Shown: positions 1-10,783 of the stretch, one piece after another
Position numbering within the stretch: position 1 is the first letter of the stretch
How the letters are laid out: each line of letters begins with the position of its first letter
Origin: Luteitalea sp. TBR-22
GTDB lineage: Bacteria > Acidobacteriota > Vicinamibacteria > Vicinamibacterales > Vicinamibacteraceae
Assembly: GCF_016865485.1 (NCBI RefSeq)
Contig: NZ_AP024452.1
Coordinates: 5,354,501-5,418,500, forward strand
Length of the DNA stretch: 64,000 nt
Reading direction: 5' to 3'
The notes under the pieces: generated by a model
Told to the model about the DNA's origin: nothing
What the model saw: only the letters and a program-made list of their open reading frames with translations
Databases searched by the model: none
Translations under genes and position numbers: made by a program

Positions 1-2
1 GG

Positions 3-1283
3 GTGGTGTGCGGCTGCGCCGACCCGTACGGCAAGCGGGTGCTCGGTGATGCACGCACCGACAGCCTCAACGCGATCTGGACCGGCCCCACCGCGTCGCG
101 GCTGCGGCAGGAACTCAACGCCGGTGGCTCGGACTTCTGCGGCGACTGCCCGCTGAAGCTGCCGCTGGCCGAGGACGAGCAGCCGCCGCAGCGCCCGCTC
201 GACGTCGGTCCGCTCCCCTCGCGCATGTACGTGGAGAGCACGGCGGCGTGCAACGTGTCGTGCCTCGACTCCTGCTGTGCGCCGGAGACCGGCATCACGA
301 AGACGCGGCAGGCGGGCATGCTCGACGTCGACCTGTTCCTGCGCGTGCTCGGCGAGGTCGGGCCGACCCTCGAGCGCGTCGACTTCTTCAACTACGGCGA
401 GGCCTTCCTCCACAAGCGCGCCGTGGAGATGTGCGAGATCGTCAAGCGCGACTACCCGCACATCTACCTGTACACGTCCACCAACGGCGGCGCGCTCAAC
501 GAGGAGTCGGCGCGGCGCCTGGTGCGGTCGGGCATCGACGAGATCACCTTCTCGGTGGACGGCGCGTCGCAGGACGTCTACGCCACCTACCGGCAGCGCG
601 GGCGCTTCGAGCACGTCATGAAGAACCTCCGTGCCGTGATGGACGAGAAGCGCAGGCTCGGCACCGACGTGCCGTTCGTGAACTGGCGCTACATCCTGTT
701 CCGGTGGAACGACAACGACGCGGAGATGGCGCGCGCCAGGAAGCTGGCCGCCGAGATCGGCGTCGACCGCCTGTGCTGGGAGATCACCGATCACCCCGAG
801 CACGCGTACTCGCGCCGCTTCGCGCCCGGCACCGAGGACTGGAAGCGGATCAGGCACGAGGTGTGGGACGACAACCACCTCGGGAGCGCGATTCCCGGCA
901 CCACGCCGCGTGCCCGCATCGAGGTGCGGGGGCCATCGCGCGCCGAGACGCTGGTGCAGCCGGCCGGCGCGCCGCTGGCGCTCGACCTGCGCGTGCGCAA
1001 CCTGAGCCAGCGCCCGTTCCCGCACACGGCCACCTACGGTCGGCGGCTCGTGCGGGTCGGCGCGCAGCTGCTCGACGAGCAGCGCGAACTTCGGGATCGC
1101 GACTTCGTGCGCGCCTCGTTGCCGGCCACCATCGACGCCGGTGCGTGGCAGGACCTCCGCCTCGAGATCCCGCCCATGCCCCCCGGCCGGTATCACATCA
1201 AGCTGGATCTCGTGAGCGAGGGTATCGACTGGTTCGAGTCGTGCGGCTCGGAGGTCACCCTGCGCGAACTGCGCGTCGAGTAG
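3..1283 (+). CDS. radical SAM protein with N-terminal SPASM-like segment, 5'-partial
   Basis: The frame is open to the left edge, so the true start is probably outside the window. Residues 3-49 (two Cys near the start, then a CGDC pair at 46-49, with D..NAIW between) look like the end of an Fe-S binding SPASM/Twitch region. Residues 75-290 look like a radical SAM barrel: cysteines 83, 87, 91 and 92, then FFNYGEAFLH in the place of the SAM-binding GGE motif. The cysteine spacing is CX3CX3C, one residue longer than the usual CX3CX2C. Residues 305-426 form a beta-rich tail ending near GYRYHIKLDLV..IDWFE-like sequence, similar to sandwich domains attached to glycan-modifying enzymes. Substrate unknown; peptide or glycan modification are both possible. 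An SPASM-like part before the barrel is unusual and could mean a tandem SPASM/rSAM protein truncated here. Confidence 0.8.
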   Translation: MVCGCADPYGKRVLGDARTDSLNAIWTGPTASRLRQELNAGGSDFCGDCPLKLPLAEDEQPPQRPLDVGPLPSRMYVESTAACNVSCLDSCCAPETGITKTRQAGMLDVDLFLRVLGEVGPTLERVDFFNYGEAFLHKRAVEMCEIVKRDYPHIYLYTSTNGGALNEESARRLVRSGIDEITFSVDGASQDVYATYRQRGRFEHVMKNLRAVMDEKRRLGTDVPFVNWRYILFRWNDNDAEMARARKLAAEIGVDRLCWEITDHPEHAYSRRFAPGTEDWKRIRHEVWDDNHLGSAIPGTTPRARIEVRGPSRAETLVQPAGAPLALDLRVRNLSQRPFPHTATYGRRLVRVGAQLLDEQRELRDRDFVRASLPATIDAGAWQDLRLEIPPMPPGRYHIKLDLVSEGIDWFESCGSEVTLRELRVE

Positions 1284-1316
1284 GGGCGGGGCGCTGCGAG
1301 CTCGCGTCCAGCAGGT

Positions 1317-1388
1317 GTAGCCGTCGGCCTTGGCCGACGGCCTGTGAACCGTCCAGCACCTGACTGCCGGCCAGGGCCGGCACCTACA
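1317..1388. repeat. pair of facing GTAG-headed REP-like hairpins (REPIN-like)
   Basis: Plus-strand GTAG (1317-1320) is followed by CCGTCGGCC-TT-GGCCGACGG (1321-1340, 9-bp perfect stem). At 1365-1382 a second hairpin TGCCGGCC-AG-GGCCGGCA is followed by CCTAC (1383-1387), which reads GTAGG on the minus strand. The two units therefore face each other with GTAG at both outer ends. The pair sits between two convergent genes and could also act as a bidirectional transcription stop. Confidence 0.75.
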
Positions 1389-1394
1389 CCATCG

Positions 1395-2054
1395 TTATTC
1401 CGCCATGTCGTGCGTCGTGAGGTTGCGCGCGAGCAGCGTGTCGGCGCGGGCGCCCTGCCGCGCCTTGGCGAGGTGCTGCAGGTGCGCCGCCTTCTTGTCC
1501 GGCGCCGTCGTCATCAGGGCCGCCGCGAAGTGCAGGGCGGCATCGTCGGGTGCCTGCGCCATGGCCGCCCGCACCATCGCGTAGCCGTCCTTGCCCTGCA
1601 GCGACACCTTCATCGCCACGCCTCGATCGCCGAGCTGCCTGTAGGTCTCCACCAGGTAGCCCGCGTCGAACAACGCCAGCCCCTCTGCCTTCGTGCGCGC
1701 CACCTTGGGCGCGCGCGCCTCGAGCGCCGCGAGCAACGCCGACGCCAGGGCGGGCGATTCGGCCGCATACGCCGACGCGCGGCGCAACGTCTCCATGCGC
1801 ACGATGACCGGCGTGGTCGGCGTGAGCAGCGCGAGCGTGTCGGCGACCAGTCGCGCGCGGTCGTACGACGGCGCCGTCGCGTTCCAGCCGCGCCAGCCCT
1901 CGCTCGTGTCGCCGAACGGCAGCGACCTGGCCGTGCCGATGTCGAACGGATGGCAGATGAGCGGCGGCCCGGCCAGCGCCGGCGTGGGAGTGGTGATGAG
2001 CACCGCGGCAACGAGCGACAGCGATCCGAGCCACGAAGCGATGGTCCTGGTCAT
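1395..2054 (-). CDS. secreted protein of unknown function, likely in the ECF regulon
   Basis: 219 residues. The ATG at 2054 is chosen because AGGAGG lies just upstream and the protein then starts with a clean Sec signal (MTRT, hydrophobic LVAAVLITT, cleavage near ALAGP). The mature part has one Cys early (LICHPFDIG) and then helical, alanine-rich sequence of TPR-like character (YDRARLVADT, YRQLGDRGVA, AAMAQAPDDAALHFAAALM). No family is recognised. A promoter-like element shared with the sigma factor operon lies 35-65 bp upstream, so it is probably a target of that sigma factor. Downstream gene order (sigma, FecR, then this gene) supports a link to envelope signalling; the role itself is not known. 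Confidence 0.75.
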   Translation of the reverse strand: MTRTIASWLGSLSLVAAVLITTPTPALAGPPLICHPFDIGTARSLPFGDTSEGWRGWNATAPSYDRARLVADTLALLTPTTPVIVRMETLRRASAYAAESPALASALLAALEARAPKVARTKAEGLALFDAGYLVETYRQLGDRGVAMKVSLQGKDGYAMVRAAMAQAPDDAALHFAAALMTTAPDKKAAHLQHLAKARQGARADTLLARNLTTHDMAE

Positions 2055-2088
2055 GAAGGTCTCCTCCTGCGAATGCGTGAACGTGCAG

Positions 2089-2118
2089 GAAGGACGAGCA
2101 CGAGCCGAGAACGTTAAC
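2089..2118 (-). promoter_or_regulatory. ECF-type promoter of the secreted-protein gene
   Basis: On the minus strand GTTAAC (2118-2113) is separated by 16 bp from CGTCCTTC (2096-2089). The same two blocks with 17 bp spacing precede the ECF sigma gene at 3914-3944. A -35 ending in AAC and a -10 of CGTC at 16-17 bp is the usual form of ECF promoters. Function is inferred from the match and the position 35 bp before the start codon. Confidence 0.6.
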
Positions 2119-2163
2119 CGACCGCCATTCCTCGGTCGCGCCTGCCTCCCTCGAGGAGTCCTG

Positions 2164-2192
2164 ACCGTCGACCTCAAGGTCGACGGCCACGT
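2164..2192 (-). repeat. REP-like hairpin, GTGG head on minus strand
   Basis: CCGTCGACCT-CA-AGGTCGACGG (2165-2186) is a 10-bp perfect stem; the following CCAC reads GTGG on the minus strand. It has nearly the same stem as the unit at 13793, and fits a GTRG head. Confidence 0.65.
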
Positions 2193-2226
2193 ACGGTGGG
2201 CGGCCTGTTCGACGATCGGCGTTCGC

Positions 2227-2261
2227 GTTAACCGTCAACCGTCAGACGTCAACCGTCACCT
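2227..2261. repeat. 7-bp tandem array (GTCAACC class) at the FecR gene stop
   Basis: Five units in strict 7-bp phase: GTTAACC, GTCAACC, GTCAGAC, GTCAACC, GTCACCT. The stop codon of the minus-strand FecR-like gene (2256-2258) is part of the last unit. Confidence 0.75.
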
Positions 2262-3293
2262 CCCGTCGTTCCACTGCTGCCGCCAGGTGCGCCACCAGGA
2301 GGTGGTGCCGAGGCCGAGCGCGTCCCACCACGCGTCGCGCATGGCGCGGTTGCCGGCCAGCACGCCCTCACGCGTCACGCCGGCAGGCATCGGCACGAGG
2401 GTGTCCAGGCGGTCGACGACCTGCGGCACCAGCGAGGCGTCCACGCGCGTCAGCAGGTGCCACAGCGTCAGCGCGTCCTCGCGACGCGCCTCCCGGAGCA
2501 CGACCGTCAGGGGGCCGGCCTGGGCGACGACGTCGTCGGCCAGGTCGAGCGCATCGACGGCCTCGCGAAGGGCGGCGGGGGCGTCGACGTAGGCCGGGAT
2601 GCCCGGGCCGCGGCCAGGGTAGGTGCGTCCGGTGGCGCCAGCGGGGATGAACGCCTCTCGGCCCTGGTGCTCGAAGCCGACCCAGCCGCCCTCGACGGTG
2701 ATGAGGCCGCGCCCGGCGTCGTCCACGGTCAGCGTGTAGGCGCAGCCGAGGTCGACGGTGGTGGCCGACGGCGTGTCGATCACGAACTGTCCGGGCGGCG
2801 CCCAGATCTGCGCCTGAATCGTGCCGCGCACCAGCTCGGCGCGGTGATCGCCGGGCGCCGCCGTCGTGACGCGGAGGCGAGACCCGGGAGCCACCTCCAG
2901 CCTGCCGATGCGGCCCACGAACATCACTGCCGACGCTCCCGCGCCGGTCTCGATCCAGCGCCCCTCGGCGATGCGCGCGTGGCGGGCGAGGGGGGCGGCG
3001 GCCAGTGTCGGCAGGCCTTCCACGCGTGCCACCCGCCAGGGGTCGCCTCCGACGTCGGGGCGCGGCATCCGCGTCGCCACGCCGACGGCCACCAGCACCA
3101 CCGCGGCGGCTGCCAGGCAGGACCGCCACGGCAACGGTGACCACGACGCCCCCGACGCTGACAAGGCCAGCGCCAGCGGCTCCGGACGCGCGGCGAGCGG
3201 TGCGAGCAGCGCCTCGAGGCGCTGCACGTCCGGGTCCGGCACGCCGGTGCCATCCCAGAGGTACTGCTCGTCGTCCAGCGGGTCAGTGCTCAC
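2256..3293 (-). CDS. FecR-domain membrane protein, probable anti-sigma partner
   Basis: 345 residues from a GTG at 3293 that overlaps the sigma factor stop as GTGA, so the two are translationally coupled. Residues 1-50 are cytoplasmic and acidic near the start (STDPLDDEQYLW), a single membrane span follows at about 52-75 (SCLAAAAVVLVAVGVA), and residues 95-235 resemble the periplasmic FecR domain (GSRLRVTTA, ELVRGTIQAQIW, PSATTVDLGCAYTL). The C-terminal 110 residues are Trp-rich and unassigned. Such proteins hold or activate the ECF sigma factor encoded beside them. No zinc-binding zf-HC2 HxxxCxxC motif is seen, so its mode of sigma control may differ from ZAS-type anti-sigma factors. Confidence 0.85.
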   Translation of the reverse strand: MSTDPLDDEQYLWDGTGVPDPDVQRLEALLAPLAARPEPLALALSASGASWSPLPWRSCLAAAAVVLVAVGVATRMPRPDVGGDPWRVARVEGLPTLAAAPLARHARIAEGRWIETGAGASAVMFVGRIGRLEVAPGSRLRVTTAAPGDHRAELVRGTIQAQIWAPPGQFVIDTPSATTVDLGCAYTLTVDDAGRGLITVEGGWVGFEHQGREAFIPAGATGRTYPGRGPGIPAYVDAPAALREAVDALDLADDVVAQAGPLTVVLREARREDALTLWHLLTRVDASLVPQVVDRLDTLVPMPAGVTREGVLAGNRAMRDAWWDALGLGTTSWWRTWRQQWNDGR

Positions 3294-3904
3294 GGCGATC
3301 TCCTGGCAGGCGCAGGGTCGAGGGCCTGCCGCAGCAACTTCATCCCCCGGCACAGGTTGACGCGCACCGAGTCGGGCGTGAGGCCGGTACGCGAAGCAAT
3401 CTCCGGGCCGGTCATCCCCTCCACCAGCCGCAGCACGAGCGATTCGCGATAGGCGTCGGGCAACTGCCGGATGGCCTCGAGCGCCCGGGCGGCGTCCAGC
3501 CGTGCGATGGCGGTCGCCTCACCTCGCTCGCCGACCGCCGCGTCGAGACGATCCGGACCATCGATGGCCGGCGATGCCTGCACGAGACTGCGGGCCTGTC
3601 GGCGCGCGCTGTCGATGCGCTGGTGGCGCGCGATGGCCACCACCCAGCCTGCGAAGGCAGCAGGGTCCCGCAGCGTGCCCAGTTGCCGCCAGGCGGCCAG
3701 GAAGACGTCCTGGACGAGGTCGTCGACCTGTTCGCGGGTGGCGCGCCCGAGCAGCACGCCGTGCACGACCCGCGCATGCCGACGGTACAGGGCGTCGAAG
3801 GCCACGAGGTCACCTGCCTGTGCCGCGAGGACCAGCGGCACATCGTCGGCCGGCGTCCAGGTGGACGCCCGCGGCGCCTCGCGGGCGGTTGGCGGAAGGG
3901 ACAC
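3290..3904 (-). CDS. ECF-family RNA polymerase sigma factor
   Basis: 204 residues, GTG start. Region 2 lies at about 28-95 (FDALYRRHARVV, then DLVQDVFLAAWRQL, the core-binding and -10 melting part) and region 4 at about 145-195 (LPDAYRESLVLRLVEGMTG with the helix-turn-helix SVRVNLCRGMKLLRQAL), which fits the usual 170-210 residue length. It is the first gene of a minus-strand set with the FecR-like gene. The 5' region carries GTTAAC-17 bp-CGTC, repeated before the secreted gene at 2054, which suggests autoregulation. Stimulus unknown. Confidence 0.92.
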   Translation of the reverse strand: MSLPPTAREAPRASTWTPADDVPLVLAAQAGDLVAFDALYRRHARVVHGVLLGRATREQVDDLVQDVFLAAWRQLGTLRDPAAFAGWVVAIARHQRIDSARRQARSLVQASPAIDGPDRLDAAVGERGEATAIARLDAARALEAIRQLPDAYRESLVLRLVEGMTGPEIASRTGLTPDSVRVNLCRGMKLLRQALDPAPARRSP

Positions 3905-3913
3905 GTGTCAGAA

Positions 3914-3944
3914 GAAGGACGTCGGCAGGGCGCGGAGCGTTAAC
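3914..3944 (-). promoter_or_regulatory. probable autoregulated ECF promoter of the sigma operon
   Basis: Minus strand: GTTAAC (3944-3939), 17 bp, CGTCCTTC (3921-3914), ending 10 bp before the GTG start. The match to 2089-2118 includes flanking bases (CGGTCG before GTTAAC in both). The short distance to the start codon implies a very short or absent leader. Confidence 0.6.
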
Positions 3945-3963
3945 ACGACCGGGTGCCGGGTTC

Positions 3964-4026
3964 GGACTCCCGACTCCCGACTCCCGACTCCCGATTCCCG
4001 ACTCCGGACTCCCGATTCCCGACTCC
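3964..4026. repeat. 7-bp tandem array (CGACTCC class)
   Basis: Nine units without a break in phase: GGACTCC, then CGACTCC and CGATTCC variants. It lies between the sigma promoter and the lpxC terminator. Confidence 0.9.
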
Positions 4027-4034
4027 CGAAAACG

Positions 4035-4059
4035 AAAAAGGCGGCTCCGCGGAGCCGCC
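4035..4059 (-). terminator. rho-independent terminator of lpxC
   Basis: GGCGGCTCCGCGGAGCCGCC (4040-4059) is a perfect palindrome and is followed on the minus strand by TTTTT (4039-4035), about 45 bp after the lpxC stop. Confidence 0.85.
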
Positions 4060-4102
4060 CTCGTCGTCCTGACGGCCACAAGGCCGCCCGGGTGCTGTCT
4101 GC

Positions 4103-4999
4103 CTAGCTGACCACCGTCACGGGCACGCCCACGACGTCGGTGGCGGCCTGCGGCGCCTCCACGTACGTCCAGGCGTCGCGCTGTTCGAGGAGCGAGGTGC
4201 CGAGCGCCGTGTGCAGGGCATGGCCGCCCCGGTGAGCGACGACATGGCCGATGATCGGCGCGCCCACGAGCGCGAGGTCGCCGATCGCGTCGAGGATCTT
4301 GTGGCGAACGAACTCGTCGTCGAAGCGGAGCGTGTTGTTGAGCACGCCGGTCTCGCCGAGCACCACCGCGTTGTCGAGGGAGCCGCCGAGGGTCAGGCCC
4401 TGCTGGCGGAGCATCTCGAGGTCCTTCAGGAAGCCGAAGGTCCGCGCCGGCGCGAGTTCTTCGGCGAACGAGTCCGGGGTGACCACGATGGAGCGGCTCT
4501 GGTGGCGCAGCAACGGGTGGTCGAAGCTGATGGTGTAGCTGATGCGGAAGTCGTCGGCCGGGTAGATCGCGATGTGCTTGTCGCCCTTGGCCAGGCTGAT
4601 GGGGCGGAGGACCTTCAGGTAGCGACGAGGCGCGCCCAGCTTCTTGATGCCGGCTTCCTGCAACAGGTACACGAACGGCGCCGAACTGCCGTCCATGATG
4701 GGCACTTCGGGAGTGTTGAGCTCGATGGCGACGTTGTCGACGCCCTGGCTGACGAGGGCCGCGAGCAGGTGCTCGACGGTCTCGACGCTGGCGCCCGCGA
4801 ACGAAAGGCCGGTCGCGTAGTTGAGGCTGGCGACGTGCTCGACGCGGGCCGGGATTTCGAGGCCCCCGAGGTCGGCGCGACGGAAACGGATGCCGTAATC
4901 GGCAGGCGCCGGCCGGAGCGTCAGGGTGACGCGGTGGCCCGAGTGCAGGCCAATCCCGGCGCAGGTGATGGAACGACGAAGAGTCCGCTGCGAAGTCAT
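4103..4999 (-). CDS. lpxC: UDP-3-O-acyl-N-acetylglucosamine deacetylase
   Basis: 298 residues, the usual length. LpxC is the zinc-dependent, committed step of lipid A synthesis, acting in the cytoplasm. The zinc ligands are visible: H77 in SVETVEHLLAAL, and H233 and D237 in HKILDAIGDL; E76 and H260 (AHRGGHALH) are the catalytic pair. A strong terminator follows. The gene shows the organism makes lipid A-type outer membrane lipid. It is not part of a cell-division cluster here; its upstream neighbour is uvrA with a gap of about 200 bp, so it probably has its own promoter. Confidence 0.97.
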   Translation of the reverse strand: MTSQRTLRRSITCAGIGLHSGHRVTLTLRPAPADYGIRFRRADLGGLEIPARVEHVASLNYATGLSFAGASVETVEHLLAALVSQGVDNVAIELNTPEVPIMDGSSAPFVYLLQEAGIKKLGAPRRYLKVLRPISLAKGDKHIAIYPADDFRISYTISFDHPLLRHQSRSIVVTPDSFAEELAPARTFGFLKDLEMLRQQGLTLGGSLDNAVVLGETGVLNNTLRFDDEFVRHKILDAIGDLALVGAPIIGHVVAHRGGHALHTALGTSLLEQRDAWTYVEAPQAATDVVGVPVTVVS

Positions 5000-5196
5000 T
5001 CAGCTCTCAGATCAAAGGGCACCGAACTGCTGCCGGGCGCTCTACAAGCAAGACTGATACCGCGACGACTCGTTTCGCCAACATTCCAGCAAGTCCAATC
5101 ATCACAGCCATTTGCAACCTAAACACGAGCTTGGAGCCGGTCACCGGTCAAGGTCACTGTTGCGCTCGTGACACGCTCATCCCTGATGGAGTGTGG

Positions 5197-8064
<2,868 letters not shown>

Positions 8065-8111
8065 GGGCAGTAGGTCTGGGCCGGCGGCACCGGACCCAAA
8101 CCTCGATTGTA

Positions 8112-9917
8112 TCAGCGGCGGTACGCCGTCCGGCCCACCACACCCCGCCCCTCCACCACGTCATACCGGCTCCCGGCCGCCAGCCGACCCAGCCGTTCGG
8201 GTGGTCGCCCCGGCCACTCGACGACGACCTGCTCGAGCGCCGTGGCGGCTCCCAGCCCGACGGTGAGGACGAGTTCGGACTGCGACAGGTAGCTCGATCC
8301 GGTCCGCACGACGCGGCTGACACGCTGGCCGTTGGCCACGCCGGTGACGCGCGTGCCCACGGCGTCGCGATTGGCCGCGGTGCCCCGGAGCCGCAGGCCG
8401 ACCACGCCGCCCCGTGGAGTCGAGTCGTTGCGGAACAGCTGCGCGGGCCCGCCGTTGGACGTCACGACCACGTCCGGATCGCCGTCGCCGTCCACGTCGG
8501 CGAACGCCGCCCCACGGCCGATGCGTGCCGCCGCGAACGCCGGTCCGGCCGCGCGGGCCACGTCGTCGAAGCGGCCCTGGCGGTTGACGAACAGATGAGG
8601 CGGCGACGCCTCGCCGGGCGAGCGCGTCAGCGACGGGTCGAGCTGGCCGTTCACCACGAGCAGGTCCTGCCACCCGTCGAGGTTGACGTCGAAGAAGAAG
8701 CAGCCCCAGCCCAGGGTCTGGCGGGTCGCCCGCCCGACCGCGCTCTGCGGCGCCGCATCGACGTAGACGCCGGCCTCCTGTGGCACGAACAGTCCCAGCA
8801 TCTCGCCCGAGAAGTTGGTGACGGCCACCGACGCCCGGCCGGAGTTGTCGACGTCGGCGGCATCGACGCCCATCCCGGCCCGCGCCCGGCCGTCGGTGCT
8901 GAACGCCACGCCGCTCTGCAGGCCGAGTTCCGCGAACGTGCCGTCGTGGTTGTTGCGGTACAGCCGGTTGGGCACCGTGTCGTTGGCGACGAACAGGTCC
9001 GGCCAGCCGTCGCTGTCGTGGTCGAGCACGGTGGCGCCGAGCGCCTTGCCCGTCACGTCGAACAGGCCGGCCTTCGCCGTGACGTCGACGAAGCGCCCCT
9101 GCCCCGCGTTGCGGAAGAGCCACGACGTGCTGCCGCGGTACGCCTGCGGCGTGCAGTAGGTCTTCTGCCGGCCATCGGCGCTGCAGTAGAGGTCGGTCTG
9201 CGGCGTCCACTGCACGTAGTTGCACACGAGCAGGTCGACCAGGCCGTCGCGATCGACGTCGACCCACAACGCGCAGGTGCTGAATCCACGGTGCGCCGCC
9301 AGCCCCGCACGTGCCGTGACGTCGGTGAACCGCTCACCACGCTCGTTGCGCAGCAGCGTGATCCCGCCCACCGAGGTCAGCACGACGTCGGTCCAGCCGT
9401 CGTTGTCCATGTCGGCGGCAGCCACGCCCATGCCATACCGTAAGGGCGTGTCGGCAGTCGGCAGTCGGCGGTCGGCAGTCGACGCTGTCTGAGCCTTGAG
9501 CCCTGAGCCCTGAGCCTGCTTTGTTTGCCCCTTGAGCCCTGAGCCCTGAGCCTGCGGTTGCAGCCCCGTGGCAATGGACACGTCGGCAAAGCGCCCCGTA
9601 CCGTCGTTCCGGTACAGGGTGGCCCAACGATTGCCGCCGCCCCCGGGGAACAACCCGTGCACGAACAGCACGTCCTGGTCGCCGTCGTTGTCGTAGTCGA
9701 GGAACGCCGCGCCGGCGCCCATCGTCTCGGGCAGGAACTTGCGGCCCGCCGCGCCGTTCCGGTGCACGACCGCGATGCCCGCCTGCTGCGTGACGTCGGT
9801 GAGCGTGATGCGCGGCGCGGGCGTCTGCGCGGTGAGCAACACGCCGAGGGCGCAGACGAACACGAGCGCCCACGCGCGCCCGGCGGCCTTCGTCAGGGGG
9901 CGATCGGCCTTCGTCAT
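8112..9917 (-). CDS. secreted CRTAC1-type FG-GAP/ASPIC protein with heptad-repeat insertion
   Basis: 601 residues from the ATG at 9917, which gives a Sec signal (KAAGRAW, then [12 protein letters not shown]); a GTG at 9956 is also possible. FG-GAP/VCBS blades follow ([55 protein letters not shown]-like loops that bind calcium), and residues 510-600 are the ASPIC/UnbV domain ([28 protein letters not shown]). A stretch of about 38 residues rich in Q, G, S, T after VSIATGL has no counterpart in the paralogue at 33843 and is encoded by a 7-bp array. The N-terminus is also encoded by heptads, so the start is uncertain. Probably a secreted calcium-stabilised propeller; ligand unknown. Confidence 0.9.
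   Translation of the reverse strand: MTKADRPLTKAAGRAWALVFVCALGVLLTAQTPAPRITLTDVTQQAGIAVVHRNGAAGRKFLPETMGAGAAFLDYDNDGDQDVLFVHGLFPGGGGNRWATLYRNDGTGRFADVSIATGLQPQAQGSGLKGQTKQAQGSGLKAQTASTADRRLPTADTPLRYGMGVAAADMDNDGWTDVVLTSVGGITLLRNERGERFTDVTARAGLAAHRGFSTCALWVDVDRDGLVDLLVCNYVQWTPQTDLYCSADGRQKTYCTPQAYRGSTSWLFRNAGQGRFVDVTAKAGLFDVTGKALGATVLDHDSDGWPDLFVANDTVPNRLYRNNHDGTFAELGLQSGVAFSTDGRARAGMGVDAADVDNSGRASVAVTNFSGEMLGLFVPQEAGVYVDAAPQSAVGRATRQTLGWGCFFFDVNLDGWQDLLVVNGQLDPSLTRSPGEASPPHLFVNRQGRFDDVARAAGPAFAAARIGRGAAFADVDGDGDPDVVVTSNGGPAQLFRNDSTPRGGVVGLRLRGTAANRDAVGTRVTGVANGQRVSRVVRTGSSYLSQSELVLTVGLGAATALEQVVVEWPGRPPERLGRLAAGSRYDVVEGRGVVGRTAYRR
9450..9554. repeat. 7-bp array inside a coding region
   Basis: Fifteen units in phase: GTCGGCA-like (four and a variant), CTGTCTG, AGCCTTG, AGCCCTG, AGCCTGC, TTTGTTT, GCCCCTT, GAGCCCT. 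Its length, 105 bp, is a multiple of both 7 and 3, so the reading frame of the CRTAC1 gene is kept and 35 codons are added. Confidence 0.85.
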
Positions 9918-10009
9918 GCGGCCTTCGGCCTTCGGACTTCCGTCTTCCGCCTCCACCCTTCGCCCCTTGAGCCGTGAGCCATGAGCCTCGAGCCGTCAGC
10001 CGTGACTAC
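9884..10009. repeat. long degenerate 7-bp array spanning a gene start and the next gene's stop
   Basis: Eighteen consecutive 7-bp units whose motif drifts from CGGCCTT (with CGTCAGG, CGTCATG) through CGGACTT, CCGTCTT, CCGCCTC to TGAGCCG, TGAGCCA, CGAGCCG, TGACTAC. The phase is unbroken although the motif changes. It covers the N-terminal codons of the CRTAC1 gene and ends at the stop codon of the response regulator. Confidence 0.75.
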
Positions 10010-10659
10010 TACTCGGGCAGCACGAGCCCCTTGCGAACAGCGTACAGCACGAGTTCCGCGGCCTTGTGGACGCCGAGCGTGCTCATCAGGTTCGCGCGAT
10101 GCACCGCGACCGTGTTGACCGACAGGTTGAGCAGCGACGCGATCTCCTTGTTGGACTTGCCGTGCGCGATCAGCTGCAGGACCTGCTTTTCCCGCTGCGT
10201 CAGCTTGTCGAACGCGTCGTCTTCGCCCTGCTGATCCTGCTTCTCGCGCAGCGCCCGAATCAGCACGTGCGAGAGTTCGGGGCTCAGGTACTGCTGTCCG
10301 CCCGCCACGGCACGCACGGCGCGGGTGAGGTCGGTCTCGAGCGCGCTCTTGAGGATGTACCCCGAGACGCCGGCGTCGAGCGCACTGCGGACGTACTGCG
10401 CGTCCGAGTACATGCTCAGCACGAGAATGCGTGTCTCCGGCCTGTCGCGAAGGATCTCGCGTGCCGCGTGGATGCCGTTGGCGTCGGGCATCGACATGTC
10501 CATCAGGACGACGTCGGGCCTGGCCTGGCGCGCGAGGGCGACGCCGTCCTGGGCATTGCCGGCCTCGCCGACCACCGTGAAGCCCGGCTCCTCCTCGAGA
10601 ATCCGCCTGAACCCCTGGCGCACGAGGGCATGATCGTCGACGAGGATGACGCGGATCAC
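10009..10659 (-). CDS. NarL/FixJ-family response regulator
   Basis: 216 residues. The receiver (1-120) has the acidic pair D8 D9, phospho-acceptor D54 in VLMDMSMPD and K103 region GYILKS. The C-terminal LuxR-type helix-turn-helix is at about 150-210 (LTQREKQVLQLIAHGKSNKEI, NTVAVHRANLMSTLGV). It is a DNA-binding transcription factor. The partner is almost surely the kinase at 10784-12151, 125 bp upstream on the same strand, separated from it by an inverted octamer array. Target genes are not evident; the next gene downstream is the CRTAC1 protein. Confidence 0.95.
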   Translation of the reverse strand: MIRVILVDDHALVRQGFRRILEEEPGFTVVGEAGNAQDGVALARQARPDVVLMDMSMPDANGIHAAREILRDRPETRILVLSMYSDAQYVRSALDAGVSGYILKSALETDLTRAVRAVAGGQQYLSPELSHVLIRALREKQDQQGEDDAFDKLTQREKQVLQLIAHGKSNKEIASLLNLSVNTVAVHRANLMSTLGVHKAAELVLYAVRKGLVLPE

Positions 10660-10670
10660 AGGCAGACTCC

Positions 10671-10772
10671 CAGAATCGCAGAATTGCAGAATTTCATGAT
10701 GGCGTGAGGAGGCTCGGCCAGGTGATCGAGATGGTAATGAAATTCTGCCATTCTGAAATCCTGGAATCTTCC
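10671..10772. repeat. AT-rich 8-bp arrays as inverted halves, with 12-bp perfect inverted repeat
   Basis: Left half CAGAATCG, CAGAATTG, CAGAATTT; right half ATTCTGCC, ATTCTGAA, ATCCTGGA. GCAGAATTTCAT (10686-10697) and ATGAAATTCTGC (10737-10748) are perfect inverted repeats around 39 bp. It lies between the kinase and regulator genes and could fold in the transcript. Related to the arrays at 42406 and 54271. Confidence 0.7.
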
Positions 10773-10783
10773 GACCGCCCTGA

